From: Lysobacter sp. yr284 | Lineage (GTDB): Bacteria > Pseudomonadota > Gammaproteobacteria > Xanthomonadales > Xanthomonadaceae | Assembly (NCBI RefSeq): GCF_900107375.1 | Contig: NZ_FNPT01000020.1 | Location: 31,552-95,551 of the forward strand | Reading direction: 5' to 3' | DNA: 64,000 bases | Shown here: positions 9,890-18,469 of the stretch, piece after piece | How positions within the stretch are numbered: the first letter of the stretch is position 1 | How the letters are laid out: each line of letters begins with the position of its first letter | The notes under the pieces: model-generated | The model's database searches: none | Told to the model about the DNA's origin: nothing | What the model saw: the letters and a program-made list of their open reading frames with translations, nothing else | Position numbers and translations under genes: made by a program

Positions 9890-10721
9890 GCGGCACGTAT
9901 TGGGCCTGTCAGGTGGCAAAGACAGCGCGGCGTTGGCTGTCTATATGCGACTGCATCGCCCTGAGTTGGACATCCAGTATTTCTTCACCGACACCGGCAA
10001 GGAACTCAAAGAGGTTCATGAGTTCCTTGGAAAGCTCGAAGGCTTTCTGGGACGTCCCATCCAGCGCCTCAACCCGGATCGAGACTTTGATTTCTGGCTG
10101 CGGGAGTATGGGAATTTCCTGCCATCTCCCCGCACCCGTTGGTGCACTCGGCAGCTCAAACTGGCGCCCTTCCGGGACTGGATCAAGCCTTGGCTAGCTG
10201 CGGGCGACACGGTGCATAGCTATGTCGCTATCCGTGCGGATGAGCCTCATCGCGAGGGCTATGACTCAGGTCACGACAACCTAACGGTGCATCTGCCATT
10301 CCGTGCTGCGGCGATCGACCATGCGGGCGTCATTGAGCTCCTAGAAGGTGCGGGCATTGGGTTGCCTCGTTATTACGACTGGCGTTCGCGTAGTGGCTGC
10401 ACCTTCTGCTTTTTCCAGCAAAAAATCGAATGGGTCAGGCTCAAAGAGCGGCATCCAGAGGCGTTTGAAGAAGCCAAGCGCTATGAGAAGAGTGCCTTAG
10501 AGCACGGATCACCGTTCACTTGGAGTGACCGGGAGTCGCTGACCGAGTTGGAACAACCTGAGCGCATTGCGGCCATCGAAAAAGAGCATGAGCGCCGCAA
10601 GGCGCGGGCAAGAGCGCGCGTGAAGCCCAATCCGTTGCGGCCTGCTGGATGTCAGCCCGAGGGCTTGGAGTTTGAAGAAACGTTCTCGGCCAGCAAGGCT
10701 TGCTTGGTGTGCCACAAGTGA
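9882..10721 (+). CDS. sspD: PAPS-reductase-like PP-loop enzyme of phosphorothioation (SspD/DndC-like)
   Basis: The 279-residue protein opens with the ATP-pyrophosphatase loop SGGKDSA at about residues 10-16. Cysteines are in the settings WCTRQLK, SGCTFCFF and a C-terminal ACLVCHK, suited to metal or Fe-S binding. DndC and SspD enzymes of this family are believed to activate the DNA backbone with ATP so that persulfide sulfur can be inserted. GGGAGG precedes ATG 9882, and the start overlaps the ATPase stop by eight bases. A sulfate-assimilation PAPS reductase is unlikely given the C-terminal CxxC and the operon partners. Confidence 0.82.
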   Translation: MTERHVLGLSGGKDSAALAVYMRLHRPELDIQYFFTDTGKELKEVHEFLGKLEGFLGRPIQRLNPDRDFDFWLREYGNFLPSPRTRWCTRQLKLAPFRDWIKPWLAAGDTVHSYVAIRADEPHREGYDSGHDNLTVHLPFRAAAIDHAGVIELLEGAGIGLPRYYDWRSRSGCTFCFFQQKIEWVRLKERHPEAFEEAKRYEKSALEHGSPFTWSDRESLTELEQPERIAAIEKEHERRKARARARVKPNPLRPAGCQPEGLEFEETFSASKACLVCHK

Positions 10722-10754
10722 ATACCTAAGTCGAGAAATTTACCTGGAGGCAGT

Positions 10755-11942
10755 GTGGGCGGTCGACGTCCCCTATATCTCGATCACAATGCAAGCACGC
10801 CTCCCTACCCAGAAGTTGTGGAGGCGATGTTGCCCTGGCTTCGAGACCAGCACGCCAACCCCCATTCGGATCACTTCCACGGGCGCCTAGCTGCGAATGC
10901 AGTCGAGCAAGCCAGGCACTCTGTCGCTCAGCTCATTGGGGCTTCGCCGGAGGAGATCATCTTCACCTCGGGGGCGACGGAGGCAAGCAATCTTGCATTG
11001 CAGGGATATCTACGCGAGCACGGGGACGTGGGCGCGCTCATTTACAGCGCGATAGAGCATCCTTGCGTCAGAGAAGTCGCGCTCGCCCTGGGTGGGCTTG
11101 GCACGCGGCTTCGAGAGGTTGAGGTCGACCGTCAAGGGCAGATCGATCCTTTGGCGATTGGCCAGGCGATCATAGTGGCGAGGCGAATGCGCTCGCTGGT
11201 ATCAGTCATCCACGCCAGCAATGAAATTGGCACAGTTCAAGCGATTGCGCCTCTGGCCGCCGCAGCGCATGCGAATAGCGCACGGTTCCACCTGGACGTC
11301 AGCCAGAGCTTGGCATGGGTCGACATCGATGTGGGCGAGGGGATAGACCTCGCCACGCTCTCCTCCCATAAGATCGGTGGGCCAGCAGGTATCGGTGCGC
11401 TGTTCGTAGCCGATGGCTTGAAGAATGAGCTGACTCCGCTTGTCCGTGGCGGTGGTCAGCAAGGCGGGCTACGCCCAGGCACCATTCCGGTCTTCCTAGC
11501 GGTGGGCTTTGGCGCGGCGTGCGACCTGGTGTCCGTTGAACGAGCGAAGCGCACCTTGGCTGCAGAGAACGCTGCTAACGCCTTCTTGCGTGTGCTGGCT
11601 GACAGCGGAGCGGCTTTCGAGATAATGGGATCAACGCAGAGCAGCCTACCAGGGCTCAGGAGCATCCGCTTTCCTGGCACAGAGGCGCGGGATCTTCTGG
11701 ATCGCCTGCAAACCGATGTCTCTGCATCGCCCTCCTCAGCTTGTGCCTCTGGCGACTTCAAGGCGTCTCATGTGCTGAGGGCAATTGGTCTTAATGAGGT
11801 AGAAGCGATGCAGGTCGTGCGCTTTGGGTTTGGCGGCGCGACGTCGGTTCAAGATGCCGAGCTAGCCGCTCAGCATGTCAGCAGTGCTTTGATGTCTGCG
11901 TCCGGGGCCGAAGCCGATAGATATTCTCAGCCTTCTTCGTGA
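10755..11942 (+). CDS. sspA: Cysteine desulfurase (SspA/DndA-like)
   Basis: The product is 395 residues. It shows the class V aminotransferase pattern of NifS/IscS proteins: LYLDHNASTPP at the start, FTSGATEASNLAL, the PLP lysine in SSHKIGG, the GGGQQGGLRPGT loop, and the active-site cysteine in PSSACASG. It would take sulfur from L-cysteine as a persulfide and pass it to the PP-loop enzyme upstream. GTG 10755 is preferred because GGAGG lies four bases before it and the family N-terminus follows at once. The 33-base gap to the previous gene fits the same operon. A general IscS role is possible but less likely in this context. Confidence 0.85.
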   Translation: MGGRRPLYLDHNASTPPYPEVVEAMLPWLRDQHANPHSDHFHGRLAANAVEQARHSVAQLIGASPEEIIFTSGATEASNLALQGYLREHGDVGALIYSAIEHPCVREVALALGGLGTRLREVEVDRQGQIDPLAIGQAIIVARRMRSLVSVIHASNEIGTVQAIAPLAAAAHANSARFHLDVSQSLAWVDIDVGEGIDLATLSSHKIGGPAGIGALFVADGLKNELTPLVRGGGQQGGLRPGTIPVFLAVGFGAACDLVSVERAKRTLAAENAANAFLRVLADSGAAFEIMGSTQSSLPGLRSIRFPGTEARDLLDRLQTDVSASPSSACASGDFKASHVLRAIGLNEVEAMQVVRFGFGGATSVQDAELAAQHVSSALMSASGAEADRYSQPSS

Positions 11943-12211
11943 GACGCGACAATTGACGTGCAGTTGCCATATGCCGTTCGAACCAGCACACGGCCGCGAC
12001 GCCCAGCGATGACTGCACGGGCAGGGTCTGGTCAACGAATCTGCGGGCGTTCTCCAAGTCGTTTCCTCGCCGCTTGACAGCCATAGCAGCCGAATCAGCT
12101 GACTATCCAGGGCATCGGCAGGGAACTCGGTCCAAGAAAGGGCTGTCCCGTCAAAGGTCAGCCCTGTTCGTTTCTGCGGGTAATTGATGGCAGTGCGGCG
12201 GGGTCTGTCGA
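11943..12211. other. Intergenic region between convergent genes
   Basis: The region separates the cysteine desulfurase gene from a leftward gene. A possible hairpin, AGGGCTG paired with CAGCCCT, spans 12139-12165 with a 13-base loop and no clear T tract. A 68-codon leftward frame at 11878-12084 overlaps the 3' end of the cysteine desulfurase gene. It is too weakly supported to call. Confidence 0.3.
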
Positions 12212-12739
12212 TCACTTCTTCTGTGCTCGTTGGCGAAAATCGGCTTCCGTCGCGGGGTGCAAGCGAATGAAGTCGGCTTCAGGAAGTGAGTGGAATTCTT
12301 CTGTGAATGGCAAGTAGACGCGGATTCGCCAGCCCTCGGCAGCAGGCTCGGCAGCAAATGGGTGCAGGATCTCGCCGGCGGTGTCCACCCGGTCGAATCG
12401 GAACAGGCGTCGATACGGATATCGAGATGAAGGGCTTTCAATTTCCGCTTGAATTATGGTCGAGACGACTTCGTTGGGGAAACCAGGATGCGGATCGCCA
12501 TCAACTACCTTAAGCCTCGACAATATGGCTTCTTCGGTCGACCTGTAAGCCCGCTCGATTTCGATTTCGTCGAAGACTACTTCTGGCACGACAAACGGCG
12601 GGCCGGCCAGCCATGCTTCGTCTAGGTGCGGGTCGAATTCGATGGCCAGAATTGTTCGGCGGCCGATATCGGTGCAGCGCCAGCGCTGCCCGGTATTTAT
12701 CTGGAATTCCGTGCCAATGTCGAAGTCGTTGATGTTCAC
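12212..12739 (-). CDS. Hypothetical protein
   Basis: I choose GTG at 12739 because AGGAAGAGG lies a few bases upstream on the coding strand. A longer form from TTG 12763 would overlap the preceding stop. The product is about 175 residues, acidic, strand-rich and without a signal peptide or membrane segment. It has several Arg/Tyr/Trp-containing strands and a basic C-terminal tail. I recognise no family. It follows another small unknown gene on the same strand, so the two probably form a pair whose role cannot be read from sequence. Confidence 0.6.
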   Translation of the reverse strand: MNINDFDIGTEFQINTGQRWRCTDIGRRTILAIEFDPHLDEAWLAGPPFVVPEVVFDEIEIERAYRSTEEAILSRLKVVDGDPHPGFPNEVVSTIIQAEIESPSSRYPYRRLFRFDRVDTAGEILHPFAAEPAAEGWRIRVYLPFTEEFHSLPEADFIRLHPATEADFRQRAQKK

Positions 12740-12759
12740 GTGACCAGTCCTCTTCCTGC

Positions 12760-13074
12760 TCAATAGAAGTCGGCGGAGCCGCGCCGGTAGGTCTCGAAAG
12801 CCTGGCGGTAGGCCGCATCGTTGATTTCGGCTGCAGTAACAAATCCATGCTTGGCGATTTTCAGCGCGACGAGATACCAGGCGCGGAACTCGCCATAGGT
12901 CAGGCCACCGCAGTTCCGGGCTGCGTCGTGCTCGGGACCAGAGAAGGCAGTGTCATCGGGGTTCAACGCCCGAAGTTCGAGAACAGTCTTGTCGGCCTGC
13001 CGCGCCGCTTCCCTGACTTTCCCCATGGAGCGGGTGAAGGCTGCGCTCCACACGTGTTGCTCGCGGCCGGTCAT
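12760..13074 (-). CDS. Small hypothetical protein, possibly 5'-truncated by a nonsense codon
   Basis: The 104-residue helical product has no motif I recognise. Upstream and in the same frame, ATG at 13101 has a good ribosome site (AGGAG, nine bases away). It encodes MSEYIP, then TGA at 13083-13081, then His-Gln before ATG 13074. A single CGA-to-TGA change would explain this, so the original product may have been nine residues longer. ATG 13074 may now serve by re-initiation. The gene overlaps or abuts its partner downstream. Confidence 0.5.
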   Translation of the reverse strand: MTGREQHVWSAAFTRSMGKVREAARQADKTVLELRALNPDDTAFSGPEHDAARNCGGLTYGEFRAWYLVALKIAKHGFVTAAEINDAAYRQAFETYRRGSADFY

Positions 13075-13101
13075 CTGATGTCACGGAATGTATTCGCTCA
13101 T

Positions 13102-13555
13102 GTCGATGATCTCCTCGCCGCCGAGATGGGGTTATGCAACCTTGCCAAGGCGCAGTTGCGCATACCGCGACAGTTGCGTGAAGGGGGTTGAGGTCAGCGT
13201 CGCTCGACCTGTCGCTCGGGCTGCGAACGTTGCCTTGTTTTGAGCCAGGTTATGCTTTCCTGCTGTTGCGGTGGACAATTCATGGTTTCACGCACACAGC
13301 TAGCTATCTCGGTTTTAAGGCGTCGGACTGGTTTGGTGTGAATGGCGTCAATTGTCCTCCCGGTCGAGGCTGGTTCGGCCAAACTTTGCTGGATAGGGGC
13401 GGTCGAACTTTGCTGGATCGCGCACCTGCGTCCACTGATCTCGGATTATTCCACGCAGTAGGCCGTTATTTTGGTTACTGACGTCCGTGGGTGTCCGCTT
13501 GCATCCGTATCTAAGGTCAATAAGAGTGTGAGTACGGTCCCGATGGGATCTATTG
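13102..13555. other. Non-coding region between the small gene pair and the integrase remnant
   Basis: I see no convincing gene here. The 13-base word AACTTTGCTGGAT occurs twice in direct orientation, at 13382-13394 and 13406-13418. This could be a fragment of a transposon end, but no transposase or matching inverted end is visible. Confidence 0.3.
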
Positions 13556-13578
13556 ATTACTCACAAGACATTACTCAC
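13556..13578 (+). repeat. Two direct ATTACTCAC repeats before the integrase remnant
   Basis: ATTACTCAC occurs at 13556-13564 and 13570-13578, immediately upstream of the integrase ATG at 13580. A related pair, in the opposite orientation and with an extra base change, lies upstream of the second integrase remnant at 28454-28477. This fits arm-type or regulatory sites of one integrase family, though that is an inference. Confidence 0.45.
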
Positions 13579-13579
13579 C

Positions 13580-14213
13580 ATGCTGACGGACACCAAGCTA
13601 CGTTCGCTCAAGCCCAGAGCCAGCGTTTATCGGATGGCCGACTGCACCGGCTTGGCTATCGAAGTGCGCCCTACGGGGTCCAAGCAGTGGCGCTGTCGCT
13701 ATCGCTTCGCCGGCAAGGCCAACATGGCTGCACTGGGTGAGTACCCGTCCATGTCGCTGCAGCAGGCGCGAGCAGAGCGCGACCGCCTCCGCGCCCTGCT
13801 GAAGGGTGGCTGATCCGTCGCAGGTCACCCGTGCCGAGAAGGTCGCCCTGGTTGAGCGTTCGGCCAACACCTTCGGTTTCGTGGCTAATGAACTGCTCGA
13901 TAAGCGGGCCAAGGAGGGGCTTGGTGCTGGCTCGGTCAAGCGCGAGCGCCGGCTGATCGAGAAGGACTTGGCAGTCATTGCGGATCTGCCGGTAGCCGAC
14001 ATCACGGCGCCGGTCCTCTTGGCTGCCTTACGCAAGATCGAGAAGCGCGGCATCGTGGAAACGGCACACAGGGCTCGATCTCTGTCTGGGCGCGTGTTCC
14101 GCTACGCGATCGCGACGGGTCTGCGCGGAGCGCGCCCCCTGCCTGGTATGCCGTCCAGCTTCGTACGAGAGGGCGTGTCGCCCAAATCGCGCCGAGCCCA
14201 CAAGAAGGATTGA
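13580..14213 (+). pseudogene. P4-type integrase remnant (frameshifted and lacking the catalytic domain)
   Basis: The N-terminus MLTDTKLRSLKP followed by DCTGLAIEVRPTGSKQW and YPSMSLQQARAERD is the arm-binding region of P4-like tyrosine recombinases. The frame stops at 13813 after LLKGG. The expected continuation DPSQVTRAEK resumes in another frame, consistent with loss of two bases. The core-binding region with SVKRERRLIEKDLA and FRYAIATG follows. The similarity then ends near 14130, and no R-H-R-Y catalytic segment is present. The protein is therefore inactive. It marks an old integration event and shares SVKRERRLIEKDLA with the remnant at 28.5 kb. Confidence 0.82.
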
Positions 14214-14302
14214 GCCGACCGGTGCCGCAATGGGGGCGGTCGCCGTGCCTCAACATGCAAGGCAATGAGACTCGAGTCGCCGGCTCGGTGAATCAGAGTG
14301 AC

Positions 14303-15934
14303 TTAACGGCCAACTGCAAGCTCAGGGACCCCATCAATTTGGCGGACTAGTAGTCGCGCCCCAATTGAGTCCAGAAATCCCCGAATATCGCGCTGCATTC
14401 GCTTGACGGATTCGATGTTGTCCAAAGCAGGCTGTAGATCGCCTTGGTGAAGCGAATAAATCGCGTTACCCAGGACCTCTGGTAGGGATATCGAAGCCTT
14501 CTTGACGCTGGCGATTCCCAGAGGCGACTGCAGGCGGTGTCGCGATAGTTTCAGGCGGTACGACTTGCCACGGCGTTCGTCCTGAATTTCCATCGAAAAT
14601 GATGAGGACGAGAAGTACGGGGTCACCGCATTCAAGCGAACGGCCCGGTCGTGGAAATCCAGCAGCGGCAGCCCTGCTGCGTCCACCTTGGCGGCAAGCG
14701 TCCTCAATCCAGTGAGGATATGATCGTCTTCGATGAGAACCCAGCCAGTGCCGCTAGCTATCGACACGCCAACCGCCAACTCTTCGATGTCATCCCCACG
14801 GCGTACGGCCACAAGCCAGTTCAGAAGGTCGATTTCGTCAGCATCTAGGCCGACATGGACTTGCCGCTCTCGGCCTGTGGTGCCGACAAAAAAAGGTTCC
14901 GATGGCTTGCCGGGAGTGTCGATGGGATCCTTCAACGGAGAGGCGGTGCCGATCGGAGTCGTGAATGCATCCGGGTCGAGCGCCGGACCGCCTTGTCGAA
15001 TGGCATCGACGAAGGCCTTGGCTCCCGCCGCATTGACGCCAGCGGCCAACTCTTCGGACGTAAACCAGGCAAATCGTTCGGGATGTGCAGCCATGCAGCG
15101 CAGCAGACCTGTCTTACCTGCATCGTTCAGGGCAACGCTAAAGGGCTGTATGTGATACTCGGTAGCGGAGTACGCACTCTTCGCACCTTCTAGGGCGATG
15201 TAGTGGATGGGTTCCCCCAAGGGAATCTCGGCCTCGAAGGCGTTGCCGGAAATCTCAAGTTCTTCTCGTAGCTCCCGCCTCACAGTTTGTGAGAAGGCGT
15301 AACGGATGTGACGGGGGTCGATCTCCACGTTGGGATCGAAGAAGTCAAGGCATCGGGAAGCGGTCAGCCTCACTGGCTTAGGCAGATCCTCGTTAGACAC
15401 GCGACCGCCAGGAAATACGAATTGGCCCCGGCTGCCGTCCCGAAAGAGTGCGGGATCTTCCCGGCGGACCATCAGGAATTTCTCATCCAGTGCGATCCAT
15501 GCCCAGGAAACCCAGACCCGCCGGATAGGCACCAACCCAGCCGGCAACGCCGCTCGGAACTCCTCTGATTGTTTGATGAGCGCCCGCTGCCGATCCACCA
15601 GGTACTCACTGGCATTCCAGAAGCCTGGTTCCAGCAGCCGGAACTCCGCTTCGCCTAAGCCACCCAGCACGCTGCGGGCTAGGAGAGACGCTGGGAAGGA
15701 GACGAAGGCCCATACCCCGGTACCCAAACGCGCCTCATCGAGCACAGACAGGGCTTGGAGCAGGCGCCGGACCACGCCGAGTGCGGAGCCGGCCTCCTCC
15801 ACCACGATGCCCGTGGCGTTGACCAGGCGTTCGAGGAGGTCGGTCTCGGGGATCTCCTCCCGGTCGCTGCTCTCCTCGGCGATCCGGGGGAGGATTCGGG
15901 AGACCTCGGCCAGTAATTTGTTGGAAGGGTGCAT
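14303..15934 (-). CDS. Nudix-domain protein with large N- and C-terminal extensions
   Basis: The 543-residue protein has a Nudix-like core. FVFPGG at residues 173-177 begins the box, and RELREELEI at 220-228 supplies the metal-binding glutamates. About 43 residues separate the Gly and the Arg, against 14 in the standard box, so the loop carries an insert of about 29 residues. The first 140 residues look helical, and the last 200 form an alpha/beta region I do not recognise. It is divergent from the type I restriction operon and probably shares its control region. Nudix enzymes hydrolyse nucleoside diphosphate derivatives. A nucleotide-sensing or nucleotide-destroying defence role is inferred from location only. 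Confidence 0.68.
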   Translation of the reverse strand: MHPSNKLLAEVSRILPRIAEESSDREEIPETDLLERLVNATGIVVEEAGSALGVVRRLLQALSVLDEARLGTGVWAFVSFPASLLARSVLGGLGEAEFRLLEPGFWNASEYLVDRQRALIKQSEEFRAALPAGLVPIRRVWVSWAWIALDEKFLMVRREDPALFRDGSRGQFVFPGGRVSNEDLPKPVRLTASRCLDFFDPNVEIDPRHIRYAFSQTVRRELREELEISGNAFEAEIPLGEPIHYIALEGAKSAYSATEYHIQPFSVALNDAGKTGLLRCMAAHPERFAWFTSEELAAGVNAAGAKAFVDAIRQGGPALDPDAFTTPIGTASPLKDPIDTPGKPSEPFFVGTTGRERQVHVGLDADEIDLLNWLVAVRRGDDIEELAVGVSIASGTGWVLIEDDHILTGLRTLAAKVDAAGLPLLDFHDRAVRLNAVTPYFSSSSFSMEIQDERRGKSYRLKLSRHRLQSPLGIASVKKASISLPEVLGNAIYSLHQGDLQPALDNIESVKRMQRDIRGFLDSIGARLLVRQIDGVPELAVGR

Positions 15935-16059
15935 TCACCTATTGTGACCGCACTTGCCGCGGCGGCACTAATGCTGATCCTCCGCCTCCGCTCCTCCCGG
16001 TTGGAAGCCATAGAGGACAAACTGGGCGACTTGGTGGGGTGACCCCTTTAAAGTATTGA

Positions 16060-16084
16060 GGTTTAGGCGCCAAGGCGCCAAACC
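16060..16084. promoter_or_regulatory. Palindrome upstream of hsdR
   Basis: Two arms, GGTTTAGGCGCC and GGCGCCAAACC, face each other across AA with one unpaired base. The palindrome is centred about 70 bases before hsdR in the divergent gap. It could be an operator for the restriction operon or the Nudix gene. It lacks the T tract of a terminator. Confidence 0.4.
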
Positions 16085-16142
16085 CGGGCCCCTGTTCCGG
16101 GGACACTCTCCCAACAGCGGAAACTGCCCTAAAGGCATTCAA

Positions 16143-18434
16143 ATGACACGGAACGAGCGACTAACCTGCAAAGAAGTCATCGAGCCCCAATTGGCGGCGC
16201 TCGGCTGGGCGCTGCAGGAGCAGCTGCGTATTGGCCCGGGGCGGGTCAATCTCACCGGCGAGGCGATGTACGACGAGACGCAGTCGATCATCGCCGACTA
16301 CCTGCTGCGCTTCAAAGGCGTGCCTCTGGCTATTGTCGAGGCGAAGTCGGAGGCCGAAAGTGCGGCTGATGGCATGCAGCAGGCGTCTCGCTATGCCCGT
16401 CGCCTCTCCCTGCGATTCTCAATTGCCTCAAACGGCAGTGATTGGATCCTGACCGACAATGACACCGGCGAGTTCGAGTCGCGGAGCGCGCCGCCCTCTC
16501 CAGAAGAGCTTGTCGCCCGCATGGGGGCTGCTGTCGATTGGTCGCGTTGGGAAGGGGCATTTTCCGCCGGCTACCACATGGATCAGGTGTCGCGCAAGGC
16601 CGTGCGTCCCTACCAGGATGTAGCTATCAACAAAGCCTTGTGGCAATTCGCGCAAGGCGACGATCGCGTGTTGCTGCTCATGGCCACGGGCACTGGCAAG
16701 ACCTTCACCATCTTCCAGCTGGTATGGAAGCTGTTGAATGGCAAGGCCCTTAAGCGCGAGCACGTCCTGTTCCTGACCGACCGGAACAGCCTCAAGGATC
16801 AGGCCTACCGCGCCTTCAGCGCCTTTTCCGGTGCCGAGCGCGTGCAGATCGACAAAGACACCGTCGCCCAAGGCCAGCATCTGGTGGGGAAAGTGTTCTT
16901 TGCCAACTACCAAAGCCTCGACGAGGAGTTGGAGGGCAAGAAGGTCTACGAACACTACGACCCTGATTTCTTCGATCTTGTTGTTGTTGACGAGTGCCAC
17001 CGCTCCGGCTTTGGTGACTGGTTCGGCGTGCTCAAGCATTTTGGAGGCGCCCTACAGCTCGGTCTGACAGCTACGCCGCGCGAGCTAGAGGAGGGTGAGC
17101 GCGCGCTTACCACCGAGGAGAAGCGCCGCGACACCCAGCACTATTTTGGCGATCCGGTCTTCACCTATACGCTCAAGCAAGCCATCGAGGATGGCTACTT
17201 GGTGCCCTACCTGTTGGAAGAGCGCATTACGAATGTCGACGAGGAGGGCTATACCGGCCCAGACGGCAAGCGCTATACCACCGCCAACTTTGAGCGCGAC
17301 ATCCGCATGCCGGACCGTACGCGCGCCATCGCCGAGGATCTCTGGGAGGTGCTGGGCAAGTATGAGCTACGCGACGAGAAGACGATTGTCTTCTGTGTGG
17401 ATGACACCCACGCGGCGTTCATGGCGCAAGAGCTACGCCGCCTCTCTGGCAACGGCGATTACGCTGCGCGCATCACACGTGCTGAGCGCAACAGCCACCA
17501 ACTAGAACGCAACTTTGCGGTCGTCGGTCCCAGCAATCCGCGCGTTGCTGTAACCGTCGACCTGCTGACCACGGGATTTGACGCTCCAGACGTCAAGAAT
17601 GTGGTGTTCATGCGCCCGCTGCGCAGTGCCATCCTCTACAAACAAATGAAGGGGCGAGGCACCCGATTGTGTGAGGACATCAACAAGCGCTACTTCACCA
17701 TTTTCGACTATTCGGGCGCCAGCGCGCTGGAAGACACCGAGTTCGATGGCCATCCTGCAAACCGCCAAAAGGCCCCTTCCGGCAGCAAGCCCAAGAAGAA
17801 GAGTGGAGATGACACCCTGCCTAAGCCGATCGGCGAGGGCGTGTCCGTCATTATCTCCGCCGAGAACCGCTACGTTTGCCTAGCCGATGGCAGCAAGATT
17901 CCGTTCGAGGAGTACGCCGAACAGTCGCGCGAGTTCATCCTGGACGTCAGCCATAAGGGCATGGATGAGCTGCTGCGCATCTGGATTGACAAGGGCAGTC
18001 GTCAGGAACTTCGCGAAGCGCTGCGCGACCGCGATATCTATCCCTCCGCATTCCGGCATTACCTGGATCTCCCGGATGCCGACGACGTAGACATCCTCGC
18101 CAAGATCGGATTCCAGCTACCGCGGGTGCCCAACAGGGCCGATCGCGCCAACCGCCTTTGGGACGAGGATCAGATCTGGTTGCTGGCCCATCTGGGCGAA
18201 GCCGCGCTGCCTGAAAGCGAGCGCTTCAAATCCCGTCTGTGGCAGACCGCGCTCGATCACTACCGGCTGTTCGGCATCGACGACCTGGAGCAGGCTCGCA
18301 CCTACAGCGCTCCGCAGTTTTACGAGCAGTTCGGCAGCTTCACCACGCTTACCAATCGCTACGGCGGTCCGGTTCTGCTGAAAACTGATCTCGAACTGGT
18401 GAAGCAGCACCTTTACGTGCCCATGGCTGCTTAA
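16143..18434 (+). CDS. hsdR: Type I restriction enzyme R subunit
   Basis: I start at ATG 16143 because AAAGG lies seven bases upstream and the family-like MTRNERLTCKEVIEP begins there. An upstream in-frame ATG at 16056 would add proline-rich, unlikely residues. The 763-residue product has the nuclease element IVEAKSE (E66, K68). It then has the SF2 motor with ATGTGKTF at about residues 180-188, DECH at 283-286, and LGLTATP after it. It is shorter than the roughly 1000-residue classical R subunits but complete through the C-terminal assembly region. With the M and S subunits downstream it would translocate and cut unmethylated DNA. Confidence 0.9.
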   Translation: MTRNERLTCKEVIEPQLAALGWALQEQLRIGPGRVNLTGEAMYDETQSIIADYLLRFKGVPLAIVEAKSEAESAADGMQQASRYARRLSLRFSIASNGSDWILTDNDTGEFESRSAPPSPEELVARMGAAVDWSRWEGAFSAGYHMDQVSRKAVRPYQDVAINKALWQFAQGDDRVLLLMATGTGKTFTIFQLVWKLLNGKALKREHVLFLTDRNSLKDQAYRAFSAFSGAERVQIDKDTVAQGQHLVGKVFFANYQSLDEELEGKKVYEHYDPDFFDLVVVDECHRSGFGDWFGVLKHFGGALQLGLTATPRELEEGERALTTEEKRRDTQHYFGDPVFTYTLKQAIEDGYLVPYLLEERITNVDEEGYTGPDGKRYTTANFERDIRMPDRTRAIAEDLWEVLGKYELRDEKTIVFCVDDTHAAFMAQELRRLSGNGDYAARITRAERNSHQLERNFAVVGPSNPRVAVTVDLLTTGFDAPDVKNVVFMRPLRSAILYKQMKGRGTRLCEDINKRYFTIFDYSGASALEDTEFDGHPANRQKAPSGSKPKKKSGDDTLPKPIGEGVSVIISAENRYVCLADGSKIPFEEYAEQSREFILDVSHKGMDELLRIWIDKGSRQELREALRDRDIYPSAFRHYLDLPDADDVDILAKIGFQLPRVPNRADRANRLWDEDQIWLLAHLGEAALPESERFKSRLWQTALDHYRLFGIDDLEQARTYSAPQFYEQFGSFTTLTNRYGGPVLLKTDLELVKQHLYVPMAA

Positions 18435-18469
18435 CGCGCTGGGGCTCAATAGCAAAAGAAGGACAGAAC

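Noticed and set aside
6572..11942. BREX or Pgl system
   Set aside because: The large ATPase resembles the PglY/BrxC group, but no BrxX methylase or PglZ is present, and the PP-loop enzyme plus cysteine desulfurase indicate phosphorothioation.
13382..13418. Possible insertion-sequence end
   Set aside because: Only a two-copy direct word is present, with no transposase and no opposite inverted end.
13188..13481. 97-codon frame before the first integrase remnant
   Set aside because: No ribosome site or family signal, and it runs through the AACTTTGCTGGAT repeats.
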